A stretch of DNA of 8,823 bases. It comes from Phycisphaerae bacterium (GTDB taxonomy: Bacteria; Planctomycetota; Phycisphaerae; Phycisphaerales; SM1A02). The position numbers were made by a program, and so were the translations under genes. The stretch spans positions 1 to 8,823 of the forward strand of contig PKCT01000087.1 of the NCBI GenBank assembly GCA_002862325.1, written 5' to 3'. Position 1 is the first letter of the stretch; every line of letters begins with the position of its first letter. Shown here piece by piece: positions 1-6,500 of this stretch. The notes under the pieces were generated by a model. That model was not told the origin of the DNA and did not search any database. It saw only the letters and a program-made list of their open reading frames with translations.

Positions 1-275
1 ATGAGACCGCGATCCTCATTGACCTTCTTCGTGCCGTCCCCGTAGCTGACTCGCGCCGCCTGGACGATGGCGCTGTCGGCGGTCTGCCCCTCAGGCACCA
101 GGCGTGGCATCGCGTCCACGAGCGCGACGAAACCGTGATCGTGGACCGGGATCTCCCAACGGAGGTCTCCCTGCATCACGTCTCGCAACGGGGATTCCGG
201 TGAGGTCCTGTTCACCCGATCTGGGATGGCCATCGTCGTCTCCGAACGGTCCGCGGTCTTGGTCTCTGCAGTCAT
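1..275 (-). CDS. thyX: Flavin-dependent thymidylate synthase ThyX, N-terminal part (cut by left edge)
   Basis: ThyX makes dTMP from dUMP in the cytoplasm, using 5,10-methylene-tetrahydrofolate as carbon donor and FAD/NADPH for reduction. Only the first 91 codons lie in the window. Translation on the minus strand gives a segment at about residues 44-92 typical of the ThyX N-terminus: [19 protein letters not shown], then [16 protein letters not shown], then [10 protein letters not shown]. The RHR-type ThyX signature lies beyond the edge and cannot be checked. The ATG at 273-275 has a GAGG (284-287) 8 bases upstream. A second in-frame ATG at 231-233 with its own GGAG would shorten the protein by 14 residues, and these first residues are not conserved-looking. 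The gene follows the membrane protein gene after 74 bp, in the same direction. Recognition rests on the N-terminal motif block only, but that block is distinctive. Confidence 0.88.
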   Translation of the reverse strand, partial: MTAETKTADRSETTMAIPDRVNRTSPESPLRDVMQGDLRWEIPVHDHGFVALVDAMPRLVPEGQTADSAIVQAARVSYGDGTKKVNEDRGL

Positions 276-349
276 CCGGGAATCCTCGCATGGTGCCCGG
301 TGGTTCGCGAGCAACGCGGGGTTTTCGACATCCGGCCAACAGGTCCCGG

Positions 350-871
350 TCAGTTCCTCTCGAGCTGATCCCGAGCCGCCCGCAGCCAGCCGTTGACGAG
401 CTCCAACGTCGTCCCGCCGGGCACCAGGCCACTGGGACGGCCACCGACTCCCAGAACGGGGGGGAGATCTGCGGAGGGCGGCCAGCTCACCTGGACGATC
501 TTGGCGGCTTCGACCTCGTCGGACGCCATCCCGACCGAGCCTGCGGCCATGGCCCGGTCCCGGGGCCAGGCCCCGTCCGGATCGGCGGCCAGGGCGCCTT
601 GTAGGGTCTCCGTACTCCCCGCATCGGCCAGAGCCGATGAATCCGCGCTCGGAAACACGCCCTCCTGATCGGCATAGGCGAGGATCTGCCACGCGACCAG
701 CCGGAGCGCGGCATCGCTTTCGCCGGCTCTCGCCTTCACATCCGACACGACCTTGAAACCGAAGATGGTCATCCCGACCGCCGCCATGACGAAGACCGCG
801 AGATAGATGGTGAGCACCACCCGGCTCCGGTTCACGACGGGCGTCGGATCGGGGGCGGATTGATCGCTCAC
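350..871 (-). CDS. Unrecognised single-pass membrane protein (173 aa)
   Basis: I do not recognise this protein. Residues 1-17 are polar, followed by one hydrophobic segment at about 18-43 ([20 protein letters not shown] in its core), then a soluble domain of about 130 residues rich in Ala, Asp and Pro. The arrangement suggests an N-terminal anchor with the C-terminal domain outside the membrane. It looks a little like a pilin-type or secretion-associated protein, but no prepilin cleavage motif is visible. The GTG start (869-871) overlaps the TGA stop of the ABC ATPase gene as GTGA, and an AAGGA (880-884) sits 8 bases upstream, so translation is probably coupled to the ATPase. This coupling is the best evidence that the gene is real and on this strand. 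A role with the transporter is inference from position alone. Confidence 0.75.
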   Translation of the reverse strand: MSDQSAPDPTPVVNRSRVVLTIYLAVFVMAAVGMTIFGFKVVSDVKARAGESDAALRLVAWQILAYADQEGVFPSADSSALADAGSTETLQGALAADPDGAWPRDRAMAAGSVGMASDEVEAAKIVQVSWPPSADLPPVLGVGGRPSGLVPGGTTLELVNGWLRAARDQLERN

Positions 872-1737
872 ATTCGCATTCCTTCGTAGACGACCCGATT
901 CTTCTCGCGTCGCGGATCGGGTTCGGGCACGGCCGAGAGTAGCGCCTGCGTGTATTCGTGAGAGGGATCGTGGATGATTCGATCCCGGTCGCCCATCTCG
1001 ACGATCTTCCCGTTGTACATGACGGCGATTCGATCGCAGACATGGTGGACCACCGCCATGTCGTGGCTGATGAAGAGGTAGCTCAGACCGAACTCATCCT
1101 GAAGATCGGCCAGGAGATTGAGGATCTGCGACTGGATCGAGACGTCGAGCGCCGACGTCGGCTCGTCGCAGACGATGAGACGAGGCTGGAGGGCGAGTGC
1201 CCGCGCGATCCCGATGCGCTGCCGCTGACCTCCACTGAACTCGTGTGGATATCGATCCGCCGCCTGCTTCCACAGACCACAGCGCTCGAGCAGCTCCTCG
1301 ACCCGGACTCGAAGCTCGTCACCGGATGCGAGTCCGTGGACGACCAGCGGTTCACCGACGAGACCGCCGACCCGCATTCGCGGGTTGAGCGAACCGCCGG
1401 GATCCTGGAAGATGATCTGGACGTCGCGACGCCACGATCGAAGCTCCTCCGAGTTGAAGTCGAAGACGTTCCGACCCTCGAACATCACCCGTCCACCGGT
1501 CGCTTTGATCAGCCTGAGCAGGGTTCGACCGACCGTCGTCTTGCCACAGCCGCTCTCACCGACCAGCCCGAGCGTCTCCCCCGGCTTGAGATCGAAGCTC
1601 ACGCCATCCACCGCACGGACCTGGTCGACGGTGCGTTGAAGCAGACCACGCTTGACCGGGAAGTGCGTCTGGAGATCCTGGACCGACAGAAGCGGCGTGT
1701 TGGCGTCTGGAGAGGTGGATGGGGCTTTGGACGACAT
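868..1737 (-). CDS. oppF: Oligopeptide/dipeptide ABC transporter ATP-binding protein, OppF/DppF type, short C-terminus
   Basis: Cytoplasmic ATPase subunit that would power peptide (or nickel) import across the inner membrane. All ABC motifs are intact: Walker A GESGCGKT at 60-67, Q-loop Gln111, signature SGGQR at 168-172, Walker B LIVCDE at 187-192, D-loop SALD and H-loop His225. The N-terminal segment with [20 protein letters not shown] (26-45) is typical of the OppF/DppF member of the ATPase pair. At 289 residues it is shorter than the usual 320-340: it stops right after the start of the C-terminal oligopeptide-transporter tail ([16 protein letters not shown] at 262-277) and lacks the Cys-rich end that normally follows. 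No OppD-type partner, permease or binding protein is in the window. It lies 29 bp after htrA and overlaps the next gene by 4 bp. Start at ATG 1735-1737, with only a weak ribosome site. Substrate cannot be told. Confidence 0.92.
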   Translation of the reverse strand: MSSKAPSTSPDANTPLLSVQDLQTHFPVKRGLLQRTVDQVRAVDGVSFDLKPGETLGLVGESGCGKTTVGRTLLRLIKATGGRVMFEGRNVFDFNSEELRSWRRDVQIIFQDPGGSLNPRMRVGGLVGEPLVVHGLASGDELRVRVEELLERCGLWKQAADRYPHEFSGGQRQRIGIARALALQPRLIVCDEPTSALDVSIQSQILNLLADLQDEFGLSYLFISHDMAVVHHVCDRIAVMYNGKIVEMGDRDRIIHDPSHEYTQALLSAVPEPDPRREKNRVVYEGMRM

Positions 1738-1766
1738 CGTTGGATGCTACCCGCTGGGAGGCTTCG

Positions 1767-3284
1767 CTACCGCCGGAAGAGCTGGAACTCGACGACCTCT
1801 CCATCGGGTCTGATACCGACGATCACGCCCTGCTCGTCCCGTTGTCCACCTTGGAAGCTTCCATTCCCCCGATCCAACCGAGCGAGGAACTCGTCGAGCG
1901 AATTCACCCGTCTCCCGCCGTACTCGTAGATCACCGAGCCGGGGGGGAAGGCCTTGGCCAGATCGGTCAGGTTCGAGGCCGCCAGGCGCACCACCACGAC
2001 GCCACGCCGGTAGGCGACCCCCAGCTCCTCAGCCCGTGTCGGCGTCATCGTGGCGAGCTCCGCGAACCCCCACCGTTGGAGCGCCTGCATGCTGGGACTG
2101 GTCAGGGTTGGATCGCTCGATGCCAGCACCACCCCGATCGCGATCTGGATCGGCTGATCACCCTGGTCATCGAAGCGCCAGACACCGATCTCGACCCGAT
2201 CGCCGGGTAGGGCCGAGGCGATCATCGATCTCAGCTGCTCCATGCCTCGAACGCGACGCCCATCGACGAACTCGATCACATCCCCCAGTCGCAGACCAGC
2301 GCCGGCCGCCGGGAATTCCGGTTCGACCCGGGTGATCATGACGCCGTCACCTTCGTAGGATTCCAGAACGCCGCGTACCCTCACCCGCTCGACCGAGTCC
2401 CCGTCGAAGTTGCTCGCGAAGCGATCGAGGAATGGTCCCTCGGTCTCCATGAGACCGACGCCGAGGAAACCCTTGCGAACGTCACCGGTGGAAATGACCT
2501 GTTCGACCACGTTCCGGATCTGGGACATCGGAATGGCCAGCCCGATTCCCGCGAACTGTCCCTGACCGACGCTGTTTCCGCGTCCGGTTGCGATCGCGGT
2601 GTTCATCCCGACCACTCGACCGTAGACGTCGGTCAACGGACCTCCCGAGTTTCCAGGATTGATCGCGGCATCGACCTGGATGAAGTTCTCGTAGTCGATC
2701 TGCTCCAGTCCCGCCGAACGTCCGAGGCCGGAGACGATCCCACCCGACATCGAGAAGCGGAAGTCGAACGGGGATCCGAAGGCGTAGACCAGATCGCCCT
2801 GCCGGACGTCTCGGCTCTCGCCCTTGCGGGCCGGAAGAAGTCCGCCCCCGGGGACCTTGACGACCGCGATGTCGCTTCGAAGGTCGAGCCCGATGACTCG
2901 CCCGACGCGAACCTCTCCGGTGTTCAGCTGAATCTCAATCTCATCCGCACCGTCCACGACGTGGGCGTTGGTGACGACGTGTCCGTCCTCGTCCCAGATC
3001 CAGCCCGAACCGGTCGACGCGAAGGCGAAACGCCGCCGTCGGTCCATCGACCCCACGCCGGAGACATGCACCACCGAAGGCTCGACCACGGTCGCGATGT
3101 CACGTTGTGCGGCGGCGATCTCTGCGAGGATGTTCTGATCCTGAAGTCGAAGGTCGGCCTCTTCCATCGCGACCTTCGCGCGAGCGACGCCGATCGAGCG
3201 AACGATCGTGGGTCCCGCGAACAGCATGCCCACCATCGTCGACGCGACGACGACCGCAGGCCCGAGGGTGACGATTCGATTCAT
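1767..3284 (-). CDS. htrA: HtrA/Deg-family serine protease with two PDZ domains, membrane-anchored
   Basis: Envelope protease for damaged or misfolded proteins. Residues 8-24 form a hydrophobic segment that could be a signal peptide or an uncleaved anchor. A charged, probably helical stretch (36-65) follows. The trypsin-like domain spans about 66-268, with the catalytic triad in standard settings: His108 (TNAHVV), Asp138 (RSDIAVV) and Ser213 (NPGNSGGPL). A first PDZ domain covers about 271-385 and contains GAGLRLGDVIEFVDGRRV (328-345). A second, less typical one covers about 405-500. The 505-residue length fits a two-PDZ Deg protease. The start ATG 3282-3284 has GGAG (3294-3297) 9 bases upstream. 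It lies 104 bp after panB and may have its own promoter in that gap, though I could not pick out convincing -35/-10 boxes. The regulatory loop before the catalytic domain is short compared with E. coli DegP, closer to DegS-like proteins. Confidence 0.93.
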   Translation of the reverse strand: MNRIVTLGPAVVVASTMVGMLFAGPTIVRSIGVARAKVAMEEADLRLQDQNILAEIAAAQRDIATVVEPSVVHVSGVGSMDRRRRFAFASTGSGWIWDEDGHVVTNAHVVDGADEIEIQLNTGEVRVGRVIGLDLRSDIAVVKVPGGGLLPARKGESRDVRQGDLVYAFGSPFDFRFSMSGGIVSGLGRSAGLEQIDYENFIQVDAAINPGNSGGPLTDVYGRVVGMNTAIATGRGNSVGQGQFAGIGLAIPMSQIRNVVEQVISTGDVRKGFLGVGLMETEGPFLDRFASNFDGDSVERVRVRGVLESYEGDGVMITRVEPEFPAAGAGLRLGDVIEFVDGRRVRGMEQLRSMIASALPGDRVEIGVWRFDDQGDQPIQIAIGVVLASSDPTLTSPSMQALQRWGFAELATMTPTRAEELGVAYRRGVVVVRLAASNLTDLAKAFPPGSVIYEYGGRRVNSLDEFLARLDRGNGSFQGGQRDEQGVIVGIRPDGEVVEFQLFRR

Positions 3285-3341
3285 GAGAGGACACTCCGAC
3301 TACGTGGGCACTAACCCTGTTTCATTCGGACGATCGCGACC

Positions 3342-3369
3342 AGAGTTTCGTCGCCACCGATCAAACTCT
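3342..3369. other. Short hairpin between panB and htrA
   Basis: Arms AGAGTTT (3342-3348) and AAACTCT (3363-3369) are perfectly complementary. A further 3 bp pair inside around a four-base loop, across a 2x2 internal loop. It lies in the 104 bp between the panB stop and the htrA start. No T-run follows on either strand, so it is not a canonical intrinsic terminator. It could be an mRNA-processing or stabilising hairpin, or chance. Confidence 0.3.
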
Positions 3370-3388
3370 CCCGATCGGAGCCCCTGGA

Positions 3389-4252
3389 TCACTCGTAAGG
3401 CTGACGGATCGGATCGTTCTGCCGCATCCGGTAGGTGTGCGGGAGCGCGCGCCGTCGAACCTGGTCGCACCACTGCTCCACCGTCGTCTGGGCGATCTCA
3501 CCCAACCTCGACTCCGCCGGCGCGAAGCTGGGCTGGTCGTCGGTCAGACCCAGGATGTCGTGGGTGACCACGATCTGGCCGTGGCACGCCGGGCCCGCGC
3601 CGCATCCGATCACCGGAACGCCCACCGACTCGACGACGGTCTCCGCGGTCTCGGGCGTGCTCGCCTCGATCAGGATCATCACGGCGCCGGCCTCGGCCAG
3701 CGCGATCGCATCGTCGACCACGCGACGAACCGAAGGATCCGTTCGACCGACGACCCTCGCGCCGCCGTCACGGTGCATGTGCTGCGGCCGGCAGCCCACG
3801 TGCCCCACCACCGGAATTCCCGCGCGGGACATCGCGTCAAACACCGGTGCGAACGACGCGTCGGCCTCGAGCTTCACCGCATCGGCCGTCCCCTCGGTGA
3901 GGAACCGACCGGCGTTGAGGACCGCGTCCTCGACCGTTCCGTGATAGCTGAGGAAAGGCATGTCGCCCATGACGAAGGTGTTTGGCGCACCACGCTTCAC
4001 GGCCGCGGTGAGCTGGATGAGGAAGTCGAGTGGAGCGTGGATGGTCCTCGAATGCCCCAGAACGACTTCGGCCGCCGAATCACCGACCAGCAGCACGGGC
4101 ACCCCCGCCCGCTCGAGCCAGCGAGCCATCGTCGCGTCGTAGGCGGTGAGACAGGGAAACACCCGTCCCTCGCGGCTCCATCGGCGAAGGTCGCGGATCG
4201 TCACCGGCGACGAAGGATTCGAATCCCCTGGGTTGTGCGATGGTGCGGTCAC
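3389..4252 (-). CDS. panB: 3-methyl-2-oxobutanoate hydroxymethyltransferase (ketopantoate synthase)
   Basis: Cytoplasmic enzyme of pantothenate synthesis. It transfers a hydroxymethyl group from 5,10-methylene-tetrahydrofolate to alpha-ketoisovalerate, giving ketopantoate, and needs Mg2+. Aligned by eye with E. coli PanB, the key residues are kept: Asp58 (VGDS) and Asp97 (GDMPF) and Glu129 (VKLE) as metal ligands, Lys127, and Glu196 (LIEAS) as the likely base. Other family blocks are TAYD (36-39), GHVG..PQ (150-157), IGCGAG (215-220) and HGQIVVTHDILG (224-235). Two deviations: the Gly-Gly after the KLE motif is Ala-Asp, and the VP after the catalytic Glu is Ser-Thr. Length 287 is close to the usual 260-280. 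The start is GTG (4250-4252). An in-frame TAG just upstream rules out a longer form. The gene follows the MBL-like gene after 95 bp that contain a nested inverted repeat. panC and panD are not in the window. Confidence 0.94.
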   Translation of the reverse strand: MTAPSHNPGDSNPSSPVTIRDLRRWSREGRVFPCLTAYDATMARWLERAGVPVLLVGDSAAEVVLGHSRTIHAPLDFLIQLTAAVKRGAPNTFVMGDMPFLSYHGTVEDAVLNAGRFLTEGTADAVKLEADASFAPVFDAMSRAGIPVVGHVGCRPQHMHRDGGARVVGRTDPSVRRVVDDAIALAEAGAVMILIEASTPETAETVVESVGVPVIGCGAGPACHGQIVVTHDILGLTDDQPSFAPAESRLGEIAQTTVEQWCDQVRRRALPHTYRMRQNDPIRQPYE

Positions 4253-4267
4253 GCCGACATTCTAGCT

Positions 4268-4320
4268 GGGGAATCGGACGTGTCTCCCGCCCTCGAGGCG
4301 AGTTCATCCCCCGATTCCCC
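4268..4320. other. Nested inverted repeat in the panB leader
   Basis: GGGGAATCGG (4268-4277) and CCGATTCCCC (4311-4320) are perfect 10-bp complements separated by 33 bases. Inside, CGCC (4288-4291) and GGCG (4297-4300) form a smaller hairpin with a five-base loop. It fills about half of the 95-bp gap before panB, ending 15 bp from its GTG. In the panB direction it would be a leader hairpin or an operator. No U-run follows, so a simple terminator is unlikely. I did not recognise a known riboswitch, and the two bulged adenines typical of the published pan motif are not evident. Confidence 0.4.
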
Positions 4321-4347
4321 CCGATCGACCCGCCGGGGCGGAACGCC

Positions 4348-5046
4348 CTAGACCATCCCGGGACGTCGAATCGGATTGTTCACGAGGTTGTCACGGCCCA
4401 GCACCAACTGATCCGCGATCTCGATGGCCTCCCGAAAGCTCTCCTGAGCCCGCTCGAGATTGGCCACGTGAGGGAGCACCTGCCCCTGCTCGAGATGCTC
4501 CATGGTGGGAACGGCGTCGCCGCAGACCAGGACCGTCGCCCTCGAGAGCGGAATCAGCAGTCCGCAGAGCCCCGGCGTCACGCCCGGCAGGGGGAAGAGG
4601 TCGATTCCATCCATGACCCGATCCGGACAGGCACCACACCGGGCGATGAACTGCGACTCGACGTCCAGGAGTCTTTCGGTGTCCGGATCGAGGTCGTCCT
4701 CGTCGTCCAACTCGTATCGTCGCTGGTCGATCACCGTGCGATAGGCGTCGCGTTCCGCCTCGCCGACGAGCCAGTTCGCTTCGGAGAACAGATCGATCCC
4801 GCGTCGACGTTCGGGACGCAGGTCGGTCAGGAAGACATCGGTGATCGCGTCCGGCTCGAGGCCGAGCCGTTCATCGAGACGTTGACGAAGATGATCTCCG
4901 GGAAGCGATGGATCGACCAGGATCCTTCGATCCCCCGAGATCAGGACGCAGGTGGTCGCATGCCCCGGACGTCTTTCACCGGACTCGCCGCGGAGCGGAT
5001 GCGACGCGAGGGCGCCGAGCGAGACGATTCGAACCTCGACGCTCAT
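4348..5046 (-). CDS. Metallo-beta-lactamase-fold protein lacking the metal ligands (probable pseudoenzyme)
   Basis: The outline is that of an MBL-fold hydrolase of 232 residues: an N-terminal strand pair leading to RILVDPSLPG (41-50), a VFLTD..P segment (71-78) where the HxHxDH motif should lie, PGVTPG (154-159) in place of the usual PGHTPG, a VLVCGDAVPT segment (172-181), and LGRD (216-219) near the end in place of a PGHD-like turn. In these four places the expected histidines are Asp75, Arg77, Arg80, Val156 and probably Arg218, and the Asp of the first motif is Glu79. Only Asp177 of the ligand set remains. It is therefore unlikely to bind two zinc ions in the normal way. It may be a structural or regulatory relative. 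The ATG overlaps the coaD stop as ATGA, with GGGAG 6 bases upstream, so it is translated together with coaD. The acidic insert at 111-123 is unusual. Family assignment is by pattern only. Substrate unknown. Confidence 0.72.
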   Translation of the reverse strand: MSVEVRIVSLGALASHPLRGESGERRPGHATTCVLISGDRRILVDPSLPGDHLRQRLDERLGLEPDAITDVFLTDLRPERRRGIDLFSEANWLVGEAERDAYRTVIDQRRYELDDEDDLDPDTERLLDVESQFIARCGACPDRVMDGIDLFPLPGVTPGLCGLLIPLSRATVLVCGDAVPTMEHLEQGQVLPHVANLERAQESFREAIEIADQLVLGRDNLVNNPIRRPGMV

Positions 5047-5606
5047 TCGACGCTCCCATCACCATCGGTCCGACGGATCTCCCCGAACGGATGGTCCGGG
5101 TCGTCCTGCTTCTCCCGGATCGCCTCCAGCACGACCGCGGGCACGAACGTCGACAACTGCTCGAGGGATGCGCCGAGCGACGCCATCTGTCGAATCAGGC
5201 TGCTCGAGGTGTAGGCGTACTCCTCACCCGAGACGATGAACACGGTCTCGATCCCCGTCACCTTTCGATTGGTGATCGCGAGCTGGGATTCCCCTGCCAG
5301 ATCCGTCACGTTCCGGATCCCCCTGATCATCGCGCACGCGCCGATCCGTCTGGCGAAGTCCACCGTCAACCCTTCGTAGGTCTCGACCTGGATCTCGGCT
5401 CCGTCGACCCGGGCCAGATCCGCGATGCAGGTGCGTGCCATGGATGCACGCTCCTCCATCGTGAACAACGGGCGCTTGTCGGGATTGCGCCCGATCGCAA
5501 GCACGATCCGATCGAACATCCCACGAACCCGCGACAGGACGTCGAGGTGCCCCAGCGTGATCGGATCGAACGATCCGGTGTAGATCGCCAGATGACGGTC
5601 GGTCAT
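5043..5606 (-). CDS. coaD: Phosphopantetheine adenylyltransferase
   Basis: Penultimate step of coenzyme A synthesis: 4'-phosphopantetheine plus ATP gives dephospho-CoA and pyrophosphate, in the cytoplasm. The nucleotidyltransferase motif is intact: YTGSFDPITLGH at 9-20, with His20 of the TxGH motif (Thr where most relatives have Pro at residue 10). Lys44 in NPDKRPLFT, Arg95 in MIRGIRN (93-99) and the SSSLIR block (134-139) also match the family. The protein is 187 residues against about 160 in E. coli, the extra being a charged C-terminal tail from about 167. I chose ATG 5604-5606 because the protein then begins MTDRHLAIYTG, like known CoaD. A GTG at 5622-5624 would add six residues and cannot be excluded. 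Neither start has a strong ribosome site. The stop overlaps the start of the MBL-like gene by 4 bp. Confidence 0.95.
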   Translation of the reverse strand: MTDRHLAIYTGSFDPITLGHLDVLSRVRGMFDRIVLAIGRNPDKRPLFTMEERASMARTCIADLARVDGAEIQVETYEGLTVDFARRIGACAMIRGIRNVTDLAGESQLAITNRKVTGIETVFIVSGEEYAYTSSSLIRQMASLGASLEQLSTFVPAVVLEAIREKQDDPDHPFGEIRRTDGDGSVE

Positions 5607-5631
5607 GGAGGAGTCTCGCTTCACGTCGGAA

Positions 5632-5637
5632 ATTGTA
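5632..5637 (-). promoter_or_regulatory. Possible -10 box upstream of coaD
   Basis: On the minus strand TACAAT (5637 to 5632) matches the sigma-70-type -10 consensus at 5 of 6 bases. Transcription would start near 5625, giving a leader of about 19 nt to the ATG at 5606, while the alternative GTG at 5624 would be essentially leaderless. I found no good -35 box at 16-18 bp. Weak evidence. Confidence 0.25.
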
Positions 5638-5710
5638 CGGTCACCGAGCCTGCGCGACCGTCACGATCGAACCCGGAGGATCGGTTCGCATCGCATTGTC
5701 AACGGTCGAG

Positions 5711-5871
5711 GTTGCGGGGAGATCGACTGGATCCCAGGGTTGATCCGGGATCGAGACGCATATCGTCGCCGATCTCCGGGACCGATGCGGGCTTCGATCG
5801 AAGCGACCCACGTCGCGGTTCGGACCAGGCCCGCATCGCCCCGACTTTCGACCCTGGATCGGCCCCGCAAC
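5711..5871. ncRNA. Candidate branched structured RNA in the ahpD-coaD gap
   Basis: The 318 bp between coaD and the AhpD-like gene (5607-5924) hold no convincing gene: the open frames there are Arg-rich and match nothing I know. Instead there are nested inverted repeats that are mutually compatible: an outer helix 5711-5719/5863-5871 (9 bp, perfect), next 5730-5740/5851-5860 (10 bp, one bulged base), then two side-by-side helices, 5745-5753/5770-5779 (9 bp, one bulge) and 5783-5792/5829-5838 (10 bp, perfect). The last has an apical hairpin 5803-5807/5812-5816 with a four-base loop. Linkers at the junction are 4, 3 and 12 bases. This is the outline of a three-way junction on a long stem. Strand is undetermined: on the minus strand it would be a coaD leader or ahpD 3' region, and on the plus strand it is followed by a weak terminator-like hairpin. 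I do not recognise it as SRP RNA, 5S rRNA, tmRNA or a common riboswitch. Helices were found by eye, without energy calculation or covariation. Confidence 0.35.
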
Positions 5872-5881
5872 GGATCTGCCT

Positions 5882-5901
5882 CCCCGTTCGGGGCCACTTT
5901 T
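5882..5901 (+). terminator. Weak terminator-like hairpin
   Basis: On the plus strand CCCC (5882-5885), a GTTC loop and GGGG (5890-5893) are followed by CCAC and TTTT (5898-5901). The stem is only 4 bp and the T-run is short, so this is a weak candidate. Its interest is its place just downstream of the structured region, where it would fit the 3' end of a plus-strand RNA. Confidence 0.2.
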
Positions 5902-5924
5902 CTGCGCGAGAGCCATGGGAGCGT

Positions 5925-6455
5925 TCAGCTCGCGGCCACCTCCTGGACCGTGGGAAAGTCGACGACGGTGGCGTTGACATGGTTGAAGGTGTTGGTGAAT
6001 GCCATGACCGTGATCAGTCCGACGACCTCGACCACCGCGGCGTCATTGAAGCCCGCATCCCGGAACGCGTCCAGATCCGCGTTGTCGATCGAACCTCGCT
6101 TGTCGATCACCGCATCGGTGAACGAGAGAATCGCCTTCTCGCGACTCGTCCCCCCCATGCCGCGCCGGAAGTCGACGGCTGCATCCCCGCTGACCCCGTG
6201 GCCTTCAGCGATCTTGGTGTGGGCCGCCACGCAGTAGTCGCAACTGTTGCGTTGCGCGGTGCGGAGCATGACCGCTTCCTTCTCGGCGCCGTTCAGCTCC
6301 GTACTCTCTCCGACCGCGGTGTTCAGGGCGAGGAAACCTTCCATGACGATGGGATTGTTCGCCATCGCCTTGAAGATATTGATCGGCAGACTGGTGAGGG
6401 TCTCACCGACCACACCTTCGACTTCGGATGCTTCCACTGGACGGAGTCTGGACAT
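5925..6455 (-). CDS. AhpD-like / carboxymuconolactone decarboxylase family protein
   Basis: A 176-residue all-helical protein of the AhpD-like fold, probably a peroxidase or thiol-disulfide redox protein in the cytoplasm. The core motif runs from EKEAVMLRTAQRNSCDYC to VAAHTKIAEGHG (residues 58-87), giving the redox pair Cys72-x-x-Cys75 with His79 and an upstream Glu60, the arrangement of AhpD-type active sites. A second typical piece is TNTFNHVNATVVDFP (154-168). In AhpD the cysteine pair reduces a peroxiredoxin and is recycled by a lipoyl protein. No partner of that kind is in the window, so the true substrate is unknown. AGGAAGG (6462-6468) sits 6 bases before the ATG (6453-6455), a good ribosome site. 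The gene is 45 bp downstream of the second dehydratase and may share its transcript. Its presence may relate to lipid peroxide removal, but this is only inference from position. Confidence 0.88.
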   Translation of the reverse strand: MSRLRPVEASEVEGVVGETLTSLPINIFKAMANNPIVMEGFLALNTAVGESTELNGAEKEAVMLRTAQRNSCDYCVAAHTKIAEGHGVSGDAAVDFRRGMGGTSREKAILSFTDAVIDKRGSIDNADLDAFRDAGFNDAAVVEVVGLITVMAFTNTFNHVNATVVDFPTVQEVAAS

Positions 6456-6500
6456 TGTTCACCTTCCTGGGTGCTTGGAGGGCCTTCCCCCGACGCGGCG

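Noticed and set aside
958..1929. A plus-strand open frame of 323 codons
   Set aside because: It is antisense to the ABC ATPase and the end of htrA, whose motifs are intact. No ribosome site or domain supports it.
5711..5871. SRP RNA, 5S rRNA, tmRNA or hammerhead ribozyme as the identity of the structured region
   Set aside because: The conserved loops and core motifs of these RNAs (for example the GGAAGG-type SRP apical loop or the CUGANGA/GAAA hammerhead core) were not found on either strand.
5641..5980. Minus-strand open frames of 78-93 codons in the coaD-ahpD gap
   Set aside because: They are Arg-, Ser- and Pro-rich with no domain, overlap one another in different frames, and coincide with the inverted repeats that better explain the stretch.
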